DNA from: Xenopus tropicalis
Lineage: Eukaryota > Chordata > Amphibia > Anura > Pipidae
Reading direction: 5' to 3'
Assembly (NCBI RefSeq): GCF_000004195.4
Contig: NC_030683.2
Span: forward strand, 50,109,358-50,173,357
Length of the DNA stretch: 64,000 nucleotides
Within the stretch, counting starts at the first letter, position 1. Every line of letters begins with the position of its first letter. The notes below the pieces were generated by a model, which saw only the letters and a list, made by a program, of their open reading frames with translations, had not been told where the DNA came from and ran no database searches. Positions 22,448 through 33,839 of this stretch are shown here, piece after piece. Made by a program: the position numbers and the translations under genes.

Positions 22448-25039
22448 TAGATAGATGGCCAAATACACATACCTTGCTTGTTGACACAAAAGTGAAACTG
22501 ACAATCGCATTTTGCCTTGCACCAGGGATTGAAAAGTGATAATAATATGGCATCCAAATGGGTTACAGTTTGCACCCCTTAGGATGCTAGTAGTTGAGCC
22601 TACACCTTGGTATATGAGCCCTTCTATTTTCAGTATTGTAAGTACCAGTATTTTATATGTCCCTATTTTATTTCTTGCAGATAAGGTTCTTGCATGCAGT
22701 ATAGGTTACAGTGACTCCCTGCAGTAGGCTTTATTAGCACTGGTATAATAGAAAGGGTGCTTATAACTTCCTACTGTGTGCTATGAGGCTACAATAAGTT
22801 GGCTTTGTCTTGATTTATAAACAAGAAAGAAATGTCTCTTACTATCCAGATTAAAGGATAATCACTCAAATAGAACAGTGAGAGTGATTTCTGCCAGTTA
22901 AGCCACCCTTTAGCCTAGAATGGTCTTAGACATTGTAGCATTATGTTATCTCTGGCTCCCTTTAAAGTATCCATAAGAAAGCCTGACCCCTGGTCCTGCT
23001 CCATTTTTTGGTAAAGTTGTAGCAAAGAAATCAGAGTAGTGAGCACTAGGGGTTTCAGGCAAAAGATGTTTAAGTAGCAAAAATCAGGCGGTACTGTCAA
23101 TTGTGTAACTACTGTGCCATTGCATGTTTTTCCCCTGTTAATAATTGTGGCAGAAAAAAATGGTAGGGGAGTGTCAAGGTGCCATTTAGACTGTGGGTGT
23201 GTCAGATCCAATATTATGGTGCTCATGTAAGTGGTGACCTAATCAATACACAAACATGCTGCCCAGGCCACTGGCACCAACATATTGATACACCACCTTG
23301 CATTGCCGCTTGCTGCAGCATTAAAAATAGAGCTATGCCAAAGATCTGAGTTCATTGCCAAACTGTACAGTAGTTCTTTCTTGGAAAGTTCTCGGATGAG
23401 CTCTATAGAGTTATGTATTGCTGATTTTACCTGTTCTTGACTCTCTGCCTGTTCATGACTATTCTGATTGCTGTGTGCTTTGACCATTGTCTGTTTCCTG
23501 ACTGATTTTCTGTATACCGTGTTATTTAATTTCAGCTTGTTTTCCAATGTCAAGCTTCCTCCTAAGTCATTAACATAAGCCTCACTAAATAAGCTGTTCG
23601 GTCCTGATTTTCTGGAAATTCCAAACAGAGGTTCCGAAGGAGTTCTGCCTATATGCTTATGTGCACATAAAGACTGATTTCATACCTGTCAGAGCACGCA
23701 TGTAGTGGGGCAATAGATTGTGTTGCAGTGTGCCTTCATTCTTAAGGTTGTTGCTTGCAACTCCAGAAAAACTTCAGTTAATGTTTCCACCAGTGGAGAA
23801 AAACTAATCCATTCCCTGTATGTGAGTGACTGACATGGAATTGATCTCTAAGAACACATACAGAGCTGGTTTCCATGTGGAAATGCTAGGGTCAATGGCA
23901 AACAGGTCATACATACACCAGTGGGTTTTGTCCCTCATAAATCATACATCAGGCAATTGTCTCGGTCCTGTACACTGACAGTGACACAAGTTGGTACCAT
24001 TGTTTTCCTGCAGTTCTGATTGTAGAGCAGTGGCTTTTTTAAGGCTAATAGCACATGGTTCATTTTCTCTACTGACATATATGGGAGAAAAATGGATCCT
24101 TTAGAAAGGAGCAGATTGGCTTTTCTCCGATATATAGAACAGCGGAAGAAGCCTACCAGATACCTGCTAGGGCTGTTATCAGTTTCCATAAACTGCTGTC
24201 AAAAAGACTTTAAGGCTTGTTCACAAATATAAGTGCAATGTGCTGGATACAGCTTATTTATTTTTAATTTTAGTGCAAATTGCACTTTACTCTAGAATAA
24301 AAAATGAGCTCTTTTGATGCTTCTTAAAGTTTTGTTCCCTAAGAAATCTTTATTTTCAAGGTTTATTTTTCTAAATATGTTCAGTATAATGTATTCCAAT
24401 AGGTCATTCAGCACATTTATGTTTATTCACTTGAGTAGGAAAAGCCACGATAGCTTTTATTTGAAAACCTCATCTACAGATTCTAATTAAGCCCTGTTGT
24501 CCAGCTGCCACATTTTCATGAAAAATAGAATGTTTGCTTGAATTTATTAAGCAGTAGCATTTGAGATAATCATATCACAGACATGTTAATATAATGTTCA
24601 GTTTACCTTTAAATGAACCTTTATATTGACCTATTCTTCACAAAAATATAATTGGTCCTCATTTTTAATTTTATACTTATTACTTACTTTAATACCTATG
24701 CCTTCCTTTCCCTCTTTCAGGTTTCAGTTTCATTTGTTTTATGGCCAGAGTCACTGATCCTGGTAAACAAAAATTTGAAGTTAAGACCAACTCTTCTCCC
24801 AGTCAGCCATTACAGAATTACTTCAGCTTTACTTTCTCTTTCTTGGATTGCTTTGTTTCTTCCATTGGAGATAAGCAGAAGATCATAGTAGCTACTATGC
24901 CAACCATAGAAAAGGGGTGTTTTTGTAAAATGGGCATAGCATTTGGGGACGAGGCTACAAAGTAGACATGGCCACACTGAGAGCAGAAAATCTTTTAGCC
25001 TCTTTCTAATTTGAAATGTATAGAGGTATGTAGTAGCCT

Positions 25040-25135
25040 TCCCCTATTCATCTTCCATTCTGAATTTCAAACCATTGCCTGTTGCTAGGGTAACAAGTAT
25101 ATTAGCAACTAGATATCATATGAAATACAAAACTG
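25040..25135. repeat. Fragment of a TTAA-type MITE (CCATTGCCTGTTGCTAGGGTAA)
   Basis: CTATTCATCTTCCATTCTGAATTTCAAACCATTGCC and TTGCTAGGGTAACAAG resemble the inner part of the frog MITE present at 60949-62100 (CATTTCAACCACTGCC, TGGTAGCTATGGTAA). No ends are visible. Confidence 0.4.
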
Positions 25136-25589
25136 GAGAGCTGCAAAAAAGTAATTATAAAACATAAAGGTTAAAGGAATTGTAATAGAAGTAAGTAATA
25201 AAACTGTAATAAAAGTAACAATTACAGTAAAATTGTAGCCTCACATAGCAATAGTTTTTTAGCTTCCGGGGTCAGTGACCCCCATTTGCAAACTGGTAAG
25301 AGGAAGAAGAGGAAGGCAAATCATTTAAAAACTATAAAAAGGAAAAAATGAAAACCAATTGAAAAGCTGCTTACACTATTTTAAAACTGATATTCTTCAT
25401 CCCCAGAACACCATATCCTTGACCGTATCTTTTAAATGGCACTTTTTTCTTTAATGTGCCCTATTGTGTGGGGCTTCAGCCTGGTTTTCTAAGGCCTAGC
25501 CACTTTGGGGTGCATGAAATCAGCTTGCTGCCTGTTTTTATGAGAATGCAGCTGCCCCAACTTCCTTCCAAAGTATTCTGGATGATGGA

Positions 25590-25640
25590 AATTCGCCAAG
25601 AATCCATGCCTGGCGAAACATTTTGCCCATCACTAATTTG
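25590..25640. repeat. Fragment of the TAGTGATGGGCAAA hAT-like MITE family
   Basis: AATTCGCCAAGAATCCATGCC, TGGCGAAACATTTTGCCCATCACTA on this strand is one end of the family at 27665-27911 and 49517-49665. The other end is missing. Confidence 0.45.
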
Positions 25641-27664
25641 GACACATTGCCAGACCTACAAAACAAACAATAAGTGGATAACAGCAATAGGATGCATTTA
25701 GAACCTATGCAATACATTCCAAGCATTTCTTCATTATTAATCTGTGTGACAGCAATATTAATCCAATCTTGTTTTAAATTAAGGGCAGGAGATAAGTACT
25801 TCGAGAAGGTATTGATTCCAAAGAGCTGAGATGAATAGCCCAAACTACATTTTCATTTCAATGTATTTTTCTGATAAACAGAGTTAAAGGGAAATCAATG
25901 AACAGCATAAGTTTGCTGAGAAAATCTCATAAAATCAAGGGTTATTATCTTTCTTTTTTGCTCACGGCATATTTGTTTTTGTCTCTAAACTGTCTAGCTT
26001 TTAGTAAAGAATGATGATAGAGATTACTGGGCAATGTCTGCTCATGGGAAAAGTGCTGCTGCTTAGCCATTTTGTATTTTGTAAAATTGGACCAGTTAAA
26101 TGCTGAAATGTAAAGAATATGGCTTCTCCCATTGTACTATGTGGTGCCATTGGTAAAGGTGTTTGACAGAGACCACTAGATGCAATAACAAAATCTTTGC
26201 AGTGCCAATATCCCATTTATGAATTACACTCGATCTAAACTGATGTAGCACTGTAGAGATTTCAGCATACAATATACACTTCATAAGCATCCTTAATTAA
26301 AGGTTTGGTAACATTACTTTGGTTAACCTTTACCAGCATGGCAATTAGCTAAAGTTGATAATATAAGGAAATCCCCAATGAAAACATGCTAAACTGACAA
26401 CTATCTGTCACATAAGTAACTAGCTCCATTGCCATCATTGTTGATCATGATATTCAACTCTCCATCAATACTATATTGTTTAAGCCCCACCATTGCCATT
26501 CAACATTTGACCACAAATCACCTTAATAACAAAATAACACAGAAGTTTGCCTGTCTAAAAATAAAAGCAAGCATAATGAGTAAGAAAAAAAGCCTCCCTA
26601 TGAGTAAAAAAATGCTGCAGGTTAACTCTACCCCGTTGAATAATATAGAATGCACCAGGGCCAGGGCATAGATAAAAGGGGCCATATAGCAATTTCCCAT
26701 GATGCTGGAACACAGAGCTGAAAGTTCCATTTAGGCTTGAGCACTAGATGTAGTATTTCTGATGATCCTCGTTCAGCCGTTAAGGAAATTGGTGCCAGCT
26801 TGAAGGGCTCCAGAGAATCAATCTCATCTGTTTTTAGGGCTTGCACAATAGGTTGTAGCTGCTGGGAGTCCTTAGGATAAAAGATTTTTTTTTAATATTA
26901 ACAGCATGATGAAATGTGCTCCTGGGACATTAACCCCCAAGACATTTTTTTTTCAAACAAACAAATATGACATGTAAACAAACATGGCCAGGAGCTAATT
27001 ACCAACATGTCTATTGCTACAGAACAGGCAATGTGAAAAGACAAAAGCCCAGTCTGGAGTGAACGATTTAATGATTGTATTGATTTGTTAATTCTTTTTG
27101 TTATCACTTAGGGCTATGTCAAAAGTGCGGTGTTCTCCCCACAGCTTTCCCAGAAGAAACATAACAAGAAGAAAGTATAGCTTTTCAAATTTTTTTTGGA
27201 AGTTAAAATGACCCACACAGGCTTGCAATGGCAAAATATCATGTGTGACAATTGCCTTCATATGTTGTAAGATGATAAACAGAGATCTGCTTTGAAATGA
27301 TTTGCCATATCAGTAGTTCATTTTCTGGGTTACTAGGACGATATGCAAAGTATGAAATGTATTACTACCAGGTCTATAATTATAAAGTCCCATTGGCCTA
27401 TACACCTTTGGGGGGCCAATGAGCCCATTTGTAAAATAACTCTTTACAGCTTTTTTTTTATATTTTGATATAAGTTGTGGTCAGCACTGCCATTCTGAAT
27501 CAGGCACGGTTGCACCTATTGATGCAGGGAAATCCTTGACCTACCGCCACCTTCGAATCAGGCATGTTTTTTTCCCACAATACAGGGTTTTTTCTCAGAA
27601 TTCCTGTGCAATTGCAGCCACCAGGGGAAGGTGTGCTCGGTCTAATTGCAGTTGCTTTTGTGAA

Positions 27665-27911
27665 TAGTGATGAGTGAATTTTTTCGCCAGGCTTGAATTA
27701 GCAGCAATCCGCATTTGGATATTGGTGAACTGTTTCAAGAAACTTACACAAAATTTCACAGCGAAAATTCACAGTTGCGTCAAAAAAAGGGCCGGGCGCA
27801 AAATAGGCGTGGTTGCATCAAAAAAGTGCGTGCCACCCGCATTTCACTATTTTTTACATAATTTCACAAATTTTTCTGCAAAGCAAAACAGGACACATTC
27901 ATTCATCACTA
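27665..27911. mobile_element. hAT-like MITE with 8-bp duplication TTTGTGAA
   Basis: 247-bp element with ends TAGTGATGAGTGAATTTTTT and AATTCATTCATCACTA-type, flanked by perfect TTTGTGAA (27657-27664 and 27912-27919). The core contains CGCCAGGCTTGAATT and TTCACAGCGAAAATTCACAG. It belongs to the family of 2365-2546 and 49517-49665. Confidence 0.85.
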
Positions 27912-30900
27912 TTTGTGAATTTTTCATTCTTTTAACTCCAATTTAACACCAATACACTTCCAGTTTTAGTTCAATGAGAAAAACAAATTTCATAGTTTAT
28001 GGGAAATGGCAAAGTCTTTGGGCAAATGTGGAACTGAATTTCAAGATAAATTCTCGCATCAATTTCAGTTTATTATATTAGCCCCCGACAGTACAATTAC
28101 ATCAGAGGAACAATGTTGCTCTGTCCCATGGTGTGTTATGTAGTAAATAATGTACCCCCTATTATGAAAGGATATTATAGGTTACAGTGGATTTTTCATA
28201 TCCTCATATTTTACAACAGGTGGTACATTATTTATTATAATACACATTTTAATCACATGAAATAACATTACTATGCACTGGTAATAAATTATGACATCAC
28301 TAACCATTTATAATGAAATCATTAACAGGATATTCATGGCCCCTGTGTATCATATAATAAATAATCTACCCACTATTGTAAAATAGGGGGTATATTATAA
28401 GTATTTATTATTACATTATGATTTTTTCACATTAAAGAATGATTTTGAGTCCTGTCAGTGCTGAGCCCTCTGTTTACTGTATTTCATAGCTCTCTACCCA
28501 GCACCCAGGCAATCTACAATTTTTTGGTATGTGCCCCCCTCTATTATGCTTTATTATTACATTATTTTTTAATACACAAGTGTTGGTAAATCATGTGACA
28601 AAATTTACATCACTAAGCACCAATTATAACGTATGACATCAAAAAGCACCTTTTAAGGCTATAATGTACAGGATATTCATGGCTCTTGTGAGTTAAATAC
28701 ATGACATAAATGTATAACAAAGCGATGCATGCCGCACTTCCTCAATAGGCTTTCGTTTTGCCATCACAGTTTTAAAATGCCATGAAATATATGAAGTTTG
28801 CAGAGGCTATAATTTACACTAGGATGTTGCAGTTGAAGGACAGAGCCAAAATTAGGTTGTACTTTCTCTTTTACTTCTTTTGTTACAGAAAATAACAACA
28901 CTAGAAGGACATTTGTAAAAAATATTTGCATAACACATCTCAAAAAGCAAAAACCATATTTAACTGATGCTGAATACTGTTATGCTGTGATTTAGCTTTC
29001 GTGGTGGTCAAAATAGAAATAACTCCCTATTTTTCTATGCTGTGATTACATTTCCTTCTTTCTACGTAACATCGTTATACAAAAACACTCTGATCTTATT
29101 CTCCAGGGCTAATGGGTAACAGCTTTTAGTTGATTTTTTTCTCCCCCTGACTGGAGGATGATACATTTAGAGCAATGTTCCCATGTTCCTTTGTAGGGCC
29201 ATTAACTGCTCAATTAGAGTATTAGCCTATTTTTAGTGAAGAGAAAAGCCACCTCCTTATCAGATTGGAAGGAAGGGTAATTGTATTTGGCCCATCTATG
29301 GGCTCTTTAGCTGTCCTGGGAATTTTTTCACAAGTCTGGAGGATGCTAGTAATTGTGTATCTTGTAAGATTAACCTCTTCACTACAAATGCTGGCATAAC
29401 ACTACAAATTCTCCTGTGGTTCTGAATGAATAAACTTATATTCTGTGTATCATACAGCTGGAAATGGCTTTTACAAAATTAAATATCATCTAGGGTTTAG
29501 AGTTGCAGGGGCAGAACAGCACTTTATAGTTTCATGTCCATTAATGTGCTGTGTCACTTTTTGGTACATGAAAACTTTTGCCACGTTTGTACTGATTTCA
29601 GCAACCACATTACTTTTTCCAGATTTTTGTTTAGTTTTCTGCTGCTGTGGCCCCATTGTGCTCCTTTCCCAGTGTTGTGCCTCATAAAATGCAGCACATA
29701 CATACTATCAGTACTCTGTAGCCCAGTTAGTTACTGCCTACTATGCTGGCAATACTGGCAAACTTAAGATGACATGACTTTTGATGTCCCAACAGGGGTC
29801 TGGTTTGGAAGGCATACGAGACCCCACAATTTCTGACAACCCTGTCTGGACTACCCTAGGGAGGTGGCAAGGACAAGGCAGAGCTGGACCTCCTGGAGCT
29901 TCTGTCTATACAAATTGCCAGATTTTATTCGGTGCTGAGATCTACAATCCCCTGGAAGTGCAAATGTTAGTAAAGAAGCATATAGGAGCTATCACATGTG
30001 TATTAGCCCTTGTGTTAAATCCATGGCAAGGAAATAGCACCAATTGGCCTATCCTTGCATACCAGTACACCAACAAGGTTTAAGTACTGGGTACTGACAT
30101 TAAGACTACCCATGGCCATACCATGTACAACCCCTTGTAACGTATCTATCCATTGGCACACTCAGTGACTGGTCAGATACTGTATTGGGTCATCTTAAAT
30201 ACGGCTGCTGTTACAAGTGCTTATGTACTCAGACTAAGACCTTGTTGTTCTGGGACTATGCTTAGTAACTGTAAACTGCTGAGAGTATATTAAGTATGTA
30301 TGTTTTAATTATTTGTCTACCATGTTATCATATTACTGGCCATCCTATGAAAATACCTTGGAGAAAGTAAAAGTAGGGTCAAAGGTTTTTCAGGCATTAC
30401 ACAGTTTTACATTGCTGTGGTTTTATATCTAAATCATCACATTATTGATTTTAATGATCTCCGCACTGCCCAACAGGATGTAACTACTTTACTCTTTAGC
30501 TAGTGGAATGTAAAGATGCTATTAGTGGGCAGGTTCTAAAGATAATAAAGTGAAACATTTTAGCCTTTGCTAACCAGATAAATACACTGGTCAGCCTGTG
30601 GTGCTATATTACTGTAGCTAAAAGAAAAGAATATTGACCTAATCTAATTCTGCAGCTCATTTTTCCTCAGCCCTGGTAACATTGTAAGAATGCATGGACA
30701 GCATGAACAGTGTGTGGTACCCCTTGTATGAACAAACAGGCTATTAACAAAATAGTATGTTTAAGCAACTGCAGGTAATATTACTAAGTAGCTAGCTATG
30801 ACTATAGCCATCTCTTACATTCACATTTAATAATATACTGCAGTTTAATATGATGAGTAAAGTGCAGAAAATTGGCCTAAATGACTGTTTTATACAAAGC

Positions 30901-31011
30901 AAATCTTCACAACCTGTTCTGGATGTAAAAAGATTTGTATCAAATTTAGAATGAATAGAGGGCACTCTGGACTAAAAAAGACTGCCCACATCCAAGATAA
31001 CATATAAATAC

Positions 31012-31318
31012 AGGCACCAGAACTAGTAATGGTTCCCCGGAAACCTGTTATCCAGAAAGTTCCCAAATACAGAAAGCCATCTCCCATAGACTCTATTATA
31101 AGCAAATAATTCTAATTTTTAAAATTATTTTCTTTTTCTCTGTAATGATAAAACAGTACCTGTGCTTGATCCTAACTAAGATATAATTAATCTTTATTGG
31201 ACGCAAAACTTTTTAGTAGATTTAAGATATGGATTTCCAATGTATGGAAAGATCCCTTCCCCAAAAAAACCCAGGTCCTGGGCATTCTGCAGGTCCTATA
31301 CCTGTACCACCTTTGGGT
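31012..31318. mobile_element. MITE, GGTACAGGTATAGG / CCTGTTATCCAGAAAG family
   Basis: Contains CCCCGGAAACCTGTTATCCAGAAAGTTCCCAAATACAG, CCATCTCCCATAGACTCTATT, CTTGATCCTAACTAAGATATAATTAATC and ends GGTCCTATACCTGTACC. The copy at 59172-59498 carries the same blocks in reverse orientation. Boundaries are approximate. Confidence 0.65.
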
Positions 31319-31820
31319 TTGTAGTGTGTAGGATCATTACACAAGTATGGTATACTATACTTTACATTAGAGCTGATCTGAAGTTTGTAGAGCTGGGGCC
31401 ACAGACCACTGTGTATGTATAATTTTGCTGAAAAAAATGAATTCAGTTTGTGCTTATAAAATTAATTTTGTAATCATGAAACCGTTATTGCCAGCACAAA
31501 AAAATGCTTTCTATGTTCCCATGAACAAACCACGACTCATAATTCTAAAGCTGAAACCCATAAGGTAAGTGCTTGTGGGACTGGTGGTAGGTAGCCATAA
31601 GATGATAGAAAAAATATAATTGTGAGCCTTGGGTTCTCTTTCAGTCACATTTTTAATGAACAAATTACACTAAAATATAGTTTAAAACACTTCTCTTGCG
31701 ATTTAGTAAAAGCAAAAAGGTTACCACTTTTCTGTGACCCTGGGTGTAAGCTGTTTAACAGTATTGACATATACATTTAATAATAATGACAGAATTTATG
31801 CTTTATGTTCTGCTTTCCAG

Positions 31821-31898
31821 GCTGGGAAAATTATCCTGATTTACCGTAAATACCCACTCAGCATTCTAAAGAGATTCTTATGTTGGGCCATCTTATTG
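31821..31898 (+). CDS. hgsnat: HGSNAT internal exon (AGKIILIYRK)
   Basis: 78-base, phase-0 exon. The acceptor TTTCCAG ends at 31820 and the donor GTGAGT starts at 31899. The 26 codons read AGKIILIYRKYPLSILKRF then LCWAILL, matching the family block AGKILLYYK...ILIRFTAWCCIL, which is a cytosolic turn followed by the next membrane span. It follows directly on LQ from the exon at 4415-4501. The gene's remaining C-terminal part should start with G(L/F)xxxALT; one candidate is at 33774. Confidence 0.92.
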
Positions 31899-33773
31899 GT
31901 GAGTTAAAGTCCCTCTCTTTCCTTATGCCATCCTGCATTATAAAATTTTCCGTATGTTTCCCTGACTCCATGTAAAGCTGCCTCTTAATTGAACCTATTT
32001 GAAACATCTATAGTCTTTAGCTAGTATTTCTTTTTCTATCTATATAACTAAGGGAAAATCACAATCGAAGGAAACTTATAAGGCACTAACTGTAATGACT
32101 GGCATGAGCCTTTGCTTCCAATGAATTGGACTTGTGATTTAAACAATTGGCAAAAGTCTATTCAGCCCAAACCATATTCATTGAAGTTATAATGAAGGGA
32201 TATACTGCCCCTTTAAAGTTAAACAGGGTTTAAAAAGACAAAGGGACACATTTTTTTTTCTCAGAAAAAAGGTACAACGCAAATTTTCTATTTTAGAAAA
32301 ATGTACATTTTCAAATAAATACACAAAATCTGCTGGGTTTCATTTTTATATTGAAGTAGAGCACCAGTATTCTCAAACTGATATTGATAAACCATACTAA
32401 GATATAGATAGTTCGGCAATGCCCCCACCCCACCCTCCCAGGCCTGCAAGTTAATTTAGAAAAGATAAACATAAATTATTAACATATACAGCAACCAATA
32501 ACCGATACAAGTGAAGAGGGCCCTGCACAAAAGAGCTTACAATCTACATGGAGAAAAGGTTGAGACACAGGGTGTGGGAATGGGCAAGATCAGAATTAAG
32601 CAATGTGAGAGGTTGGGCACAGATTATTACTTTTAGCAGCATATTGAGGTTATGTTAAACTAAATGAGGGTAAGTGTCTCTAAATAAATGTGTTTTTAGA
32701 GATATTTTAAAGACAGAATTGGGAAAAAGTCTTCCCTAACATCTGAACAGGTTCTGCCTTTATGAGTTACTGCTACTATCTGTGCCTACACAGTTCTCTA
32801 TTCTGTAGTACTCATTACAGGGGTGTATTCAGTTTAAGCACCCTGCAGCCTGTTCTTGGGTGACTCAGCCACTGGGGTCTATAACACCCTTTATGTAATT
32901 CCCTAACAGAGAGGAAAGATAGATCTGAATATCATCAGCATAAAGTTGGTTCTGAAAGCCATATGAATTAATTAGTTTGCCAAGTGAGGAAGTATAGAGA
33001 GAAAATAGTAAGGGGCCCAGGACAGAGACTTGAGGATCTCCAACGAAAAAAGGCAATGGAGAAGATGGTGCTCCATCGTAACAGCCACTGAAAGATCGAG
33101 CTGAGAGGTAAGATGAAAACCAAAACAAGGTAGTGTCGCAAAGGCCAAGAGAGCGGAGAAACTGGAGGAGAAGAGGGTGATCCACAGTGTCAAAAGCAGC
33201 TGAGAGACCAAGAAGTATTAGTAGTATGTAGTGATTTTAGCCGATAAGAGGTCATAACATCAATGAAATATTACAAGTTTTTAGTTGAAAGCATGGCCCA
33301 TCTATATATTATGTAGTAACAGTATGCTTTTTATGGCAATGCATGCTGGTAGTTGTTTTAAAGCAGTAGTGATCCATTCTCACACAGTAAAAGAAATAAT
33401 CAAGCACAATGGAAGTATCCTTTTGGCATTAGATTTATATAGCTTAGCAGTAAGGACATCTGCATATCCAAAATGGAGATCGGAACTGGGAAAAGCAAAG
33501 TCTGTTGTCTGCACTGATATGCTATTTGGCATACCCATGCCTAAGCTACCTTGATGTATTGTTTATCCTGCAGCATGTGAAGATGCTATCATACTTTATA
33601 GGGTTTATATCACATTTCAGTTGAAGAAATATGATATGTTGCAGAGCTCTTCCATCTGATTTAAATTACAGGTCTGCCATTTATAGATGTACTGTTCACT
33701 GCTCATTGTGGTGAAATATTACCAATCCTGGTGAAAAGTTGTATTTCAGTTGACTTATACTCTTACATTTCAG
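31899..33773 (+). other. HGSNAT intron with L2 fragment
   Basis: Contains the - strand L2-like LINE remains at 32517-33230. Otherwise AT-rich, with nothing recognised in 31899-32516. Confidence 0.6.
32517..33230 (-). pseudogene. L2-like LINE fragment (reverse transcriptase remnant and 3' tail)
   Basis: On the - strand an open stretch (33185-32865) reads [35 protein letters not shown] and YADDIQIY, the QGSVLGP..YADD core of an L2-clade reverse transcriptase, with QV in place of QG before SVLGP. Towards 32517 the complement of the tail AGATTGTAAGCTCTTTTG with GCAGGGCCC is present, so this is the 3' part of one element with sequence between lost or decayed. It cannot make a working enzyme. Confidence 0.72.
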
Positions 33774-33839
33774 GGTTTTTTTTTGGCTGCACTAACCTTT
33801 GTATTCTGCTTCTCAGAAACGGCCAAACCATCTGCATAA
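33774..33839 (+). CDS. hgsnat: Candidate further HGSNAT exon ending in a stop
   Basis: A strong acceptor (TATACTCTTACATTTCAG) ends at 33773. In the phase required by the previous exon the sequence reads GFFLAALT, alignable with the family block GLISVALT that follows the AGK exon. After ALT it reads FVFCFSETAKPSA and stops (TAA, 33837-33839), unlike the expected loop leading to VNKNLW. It could be a true exon with a donor inside it (a weak GTATTC begins at 33801), an alternative last exon, or chance. A run of nine T at its start makes a sequencing length error conceivable, but neither 8 nor 10 T restores the family sequence. Confidence 0.38.
   Translation, partial: GFFLAALTFVFCFSETAKPSA

Larger units (their letters stand above)
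4502..31820 (+). other. 27.3-kb HGSNAT intron expanded by repeats
   Basis: Both sides are in-phase HGSNAT exons (LQ|AGK). Listed separately are 6301-6553, 8240-10075, 10511-10867, 11907-12217, 12310-12529, 12641-13516, 14508-14551, 15765-15989, 18894-19069, 19197-19715, 20703-20800, 20852-22447, 25040-25135, 25590-25640, 27665-27911 and 31012-31318. Stretches where I recognise nothing: 4502-6300 (weak GGCCATAC-type fragments near 4690-4860), 6640-8239, 10868-11898, 13535-14507, 15993-18885, 22450-25039, 25641-27656, 28721-31011. An AT-rich degraded repeat with GGTACATTATT/AATAATGTACC foldbacks and two copies of GGATATTCATGGC lies at about 28100-28720. Two candidate coding stretches here (near 10949-11179 and 22915-23553) were rejected. 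Confidence 0.8.

Noticed and set aside
22915..23553. Two adjacent - strand open frames (103 and 104 codons)
   Set aside because: No motif or repeat signature was recognised and the two are in different phases; treated as chance or old unrecognised repeat.
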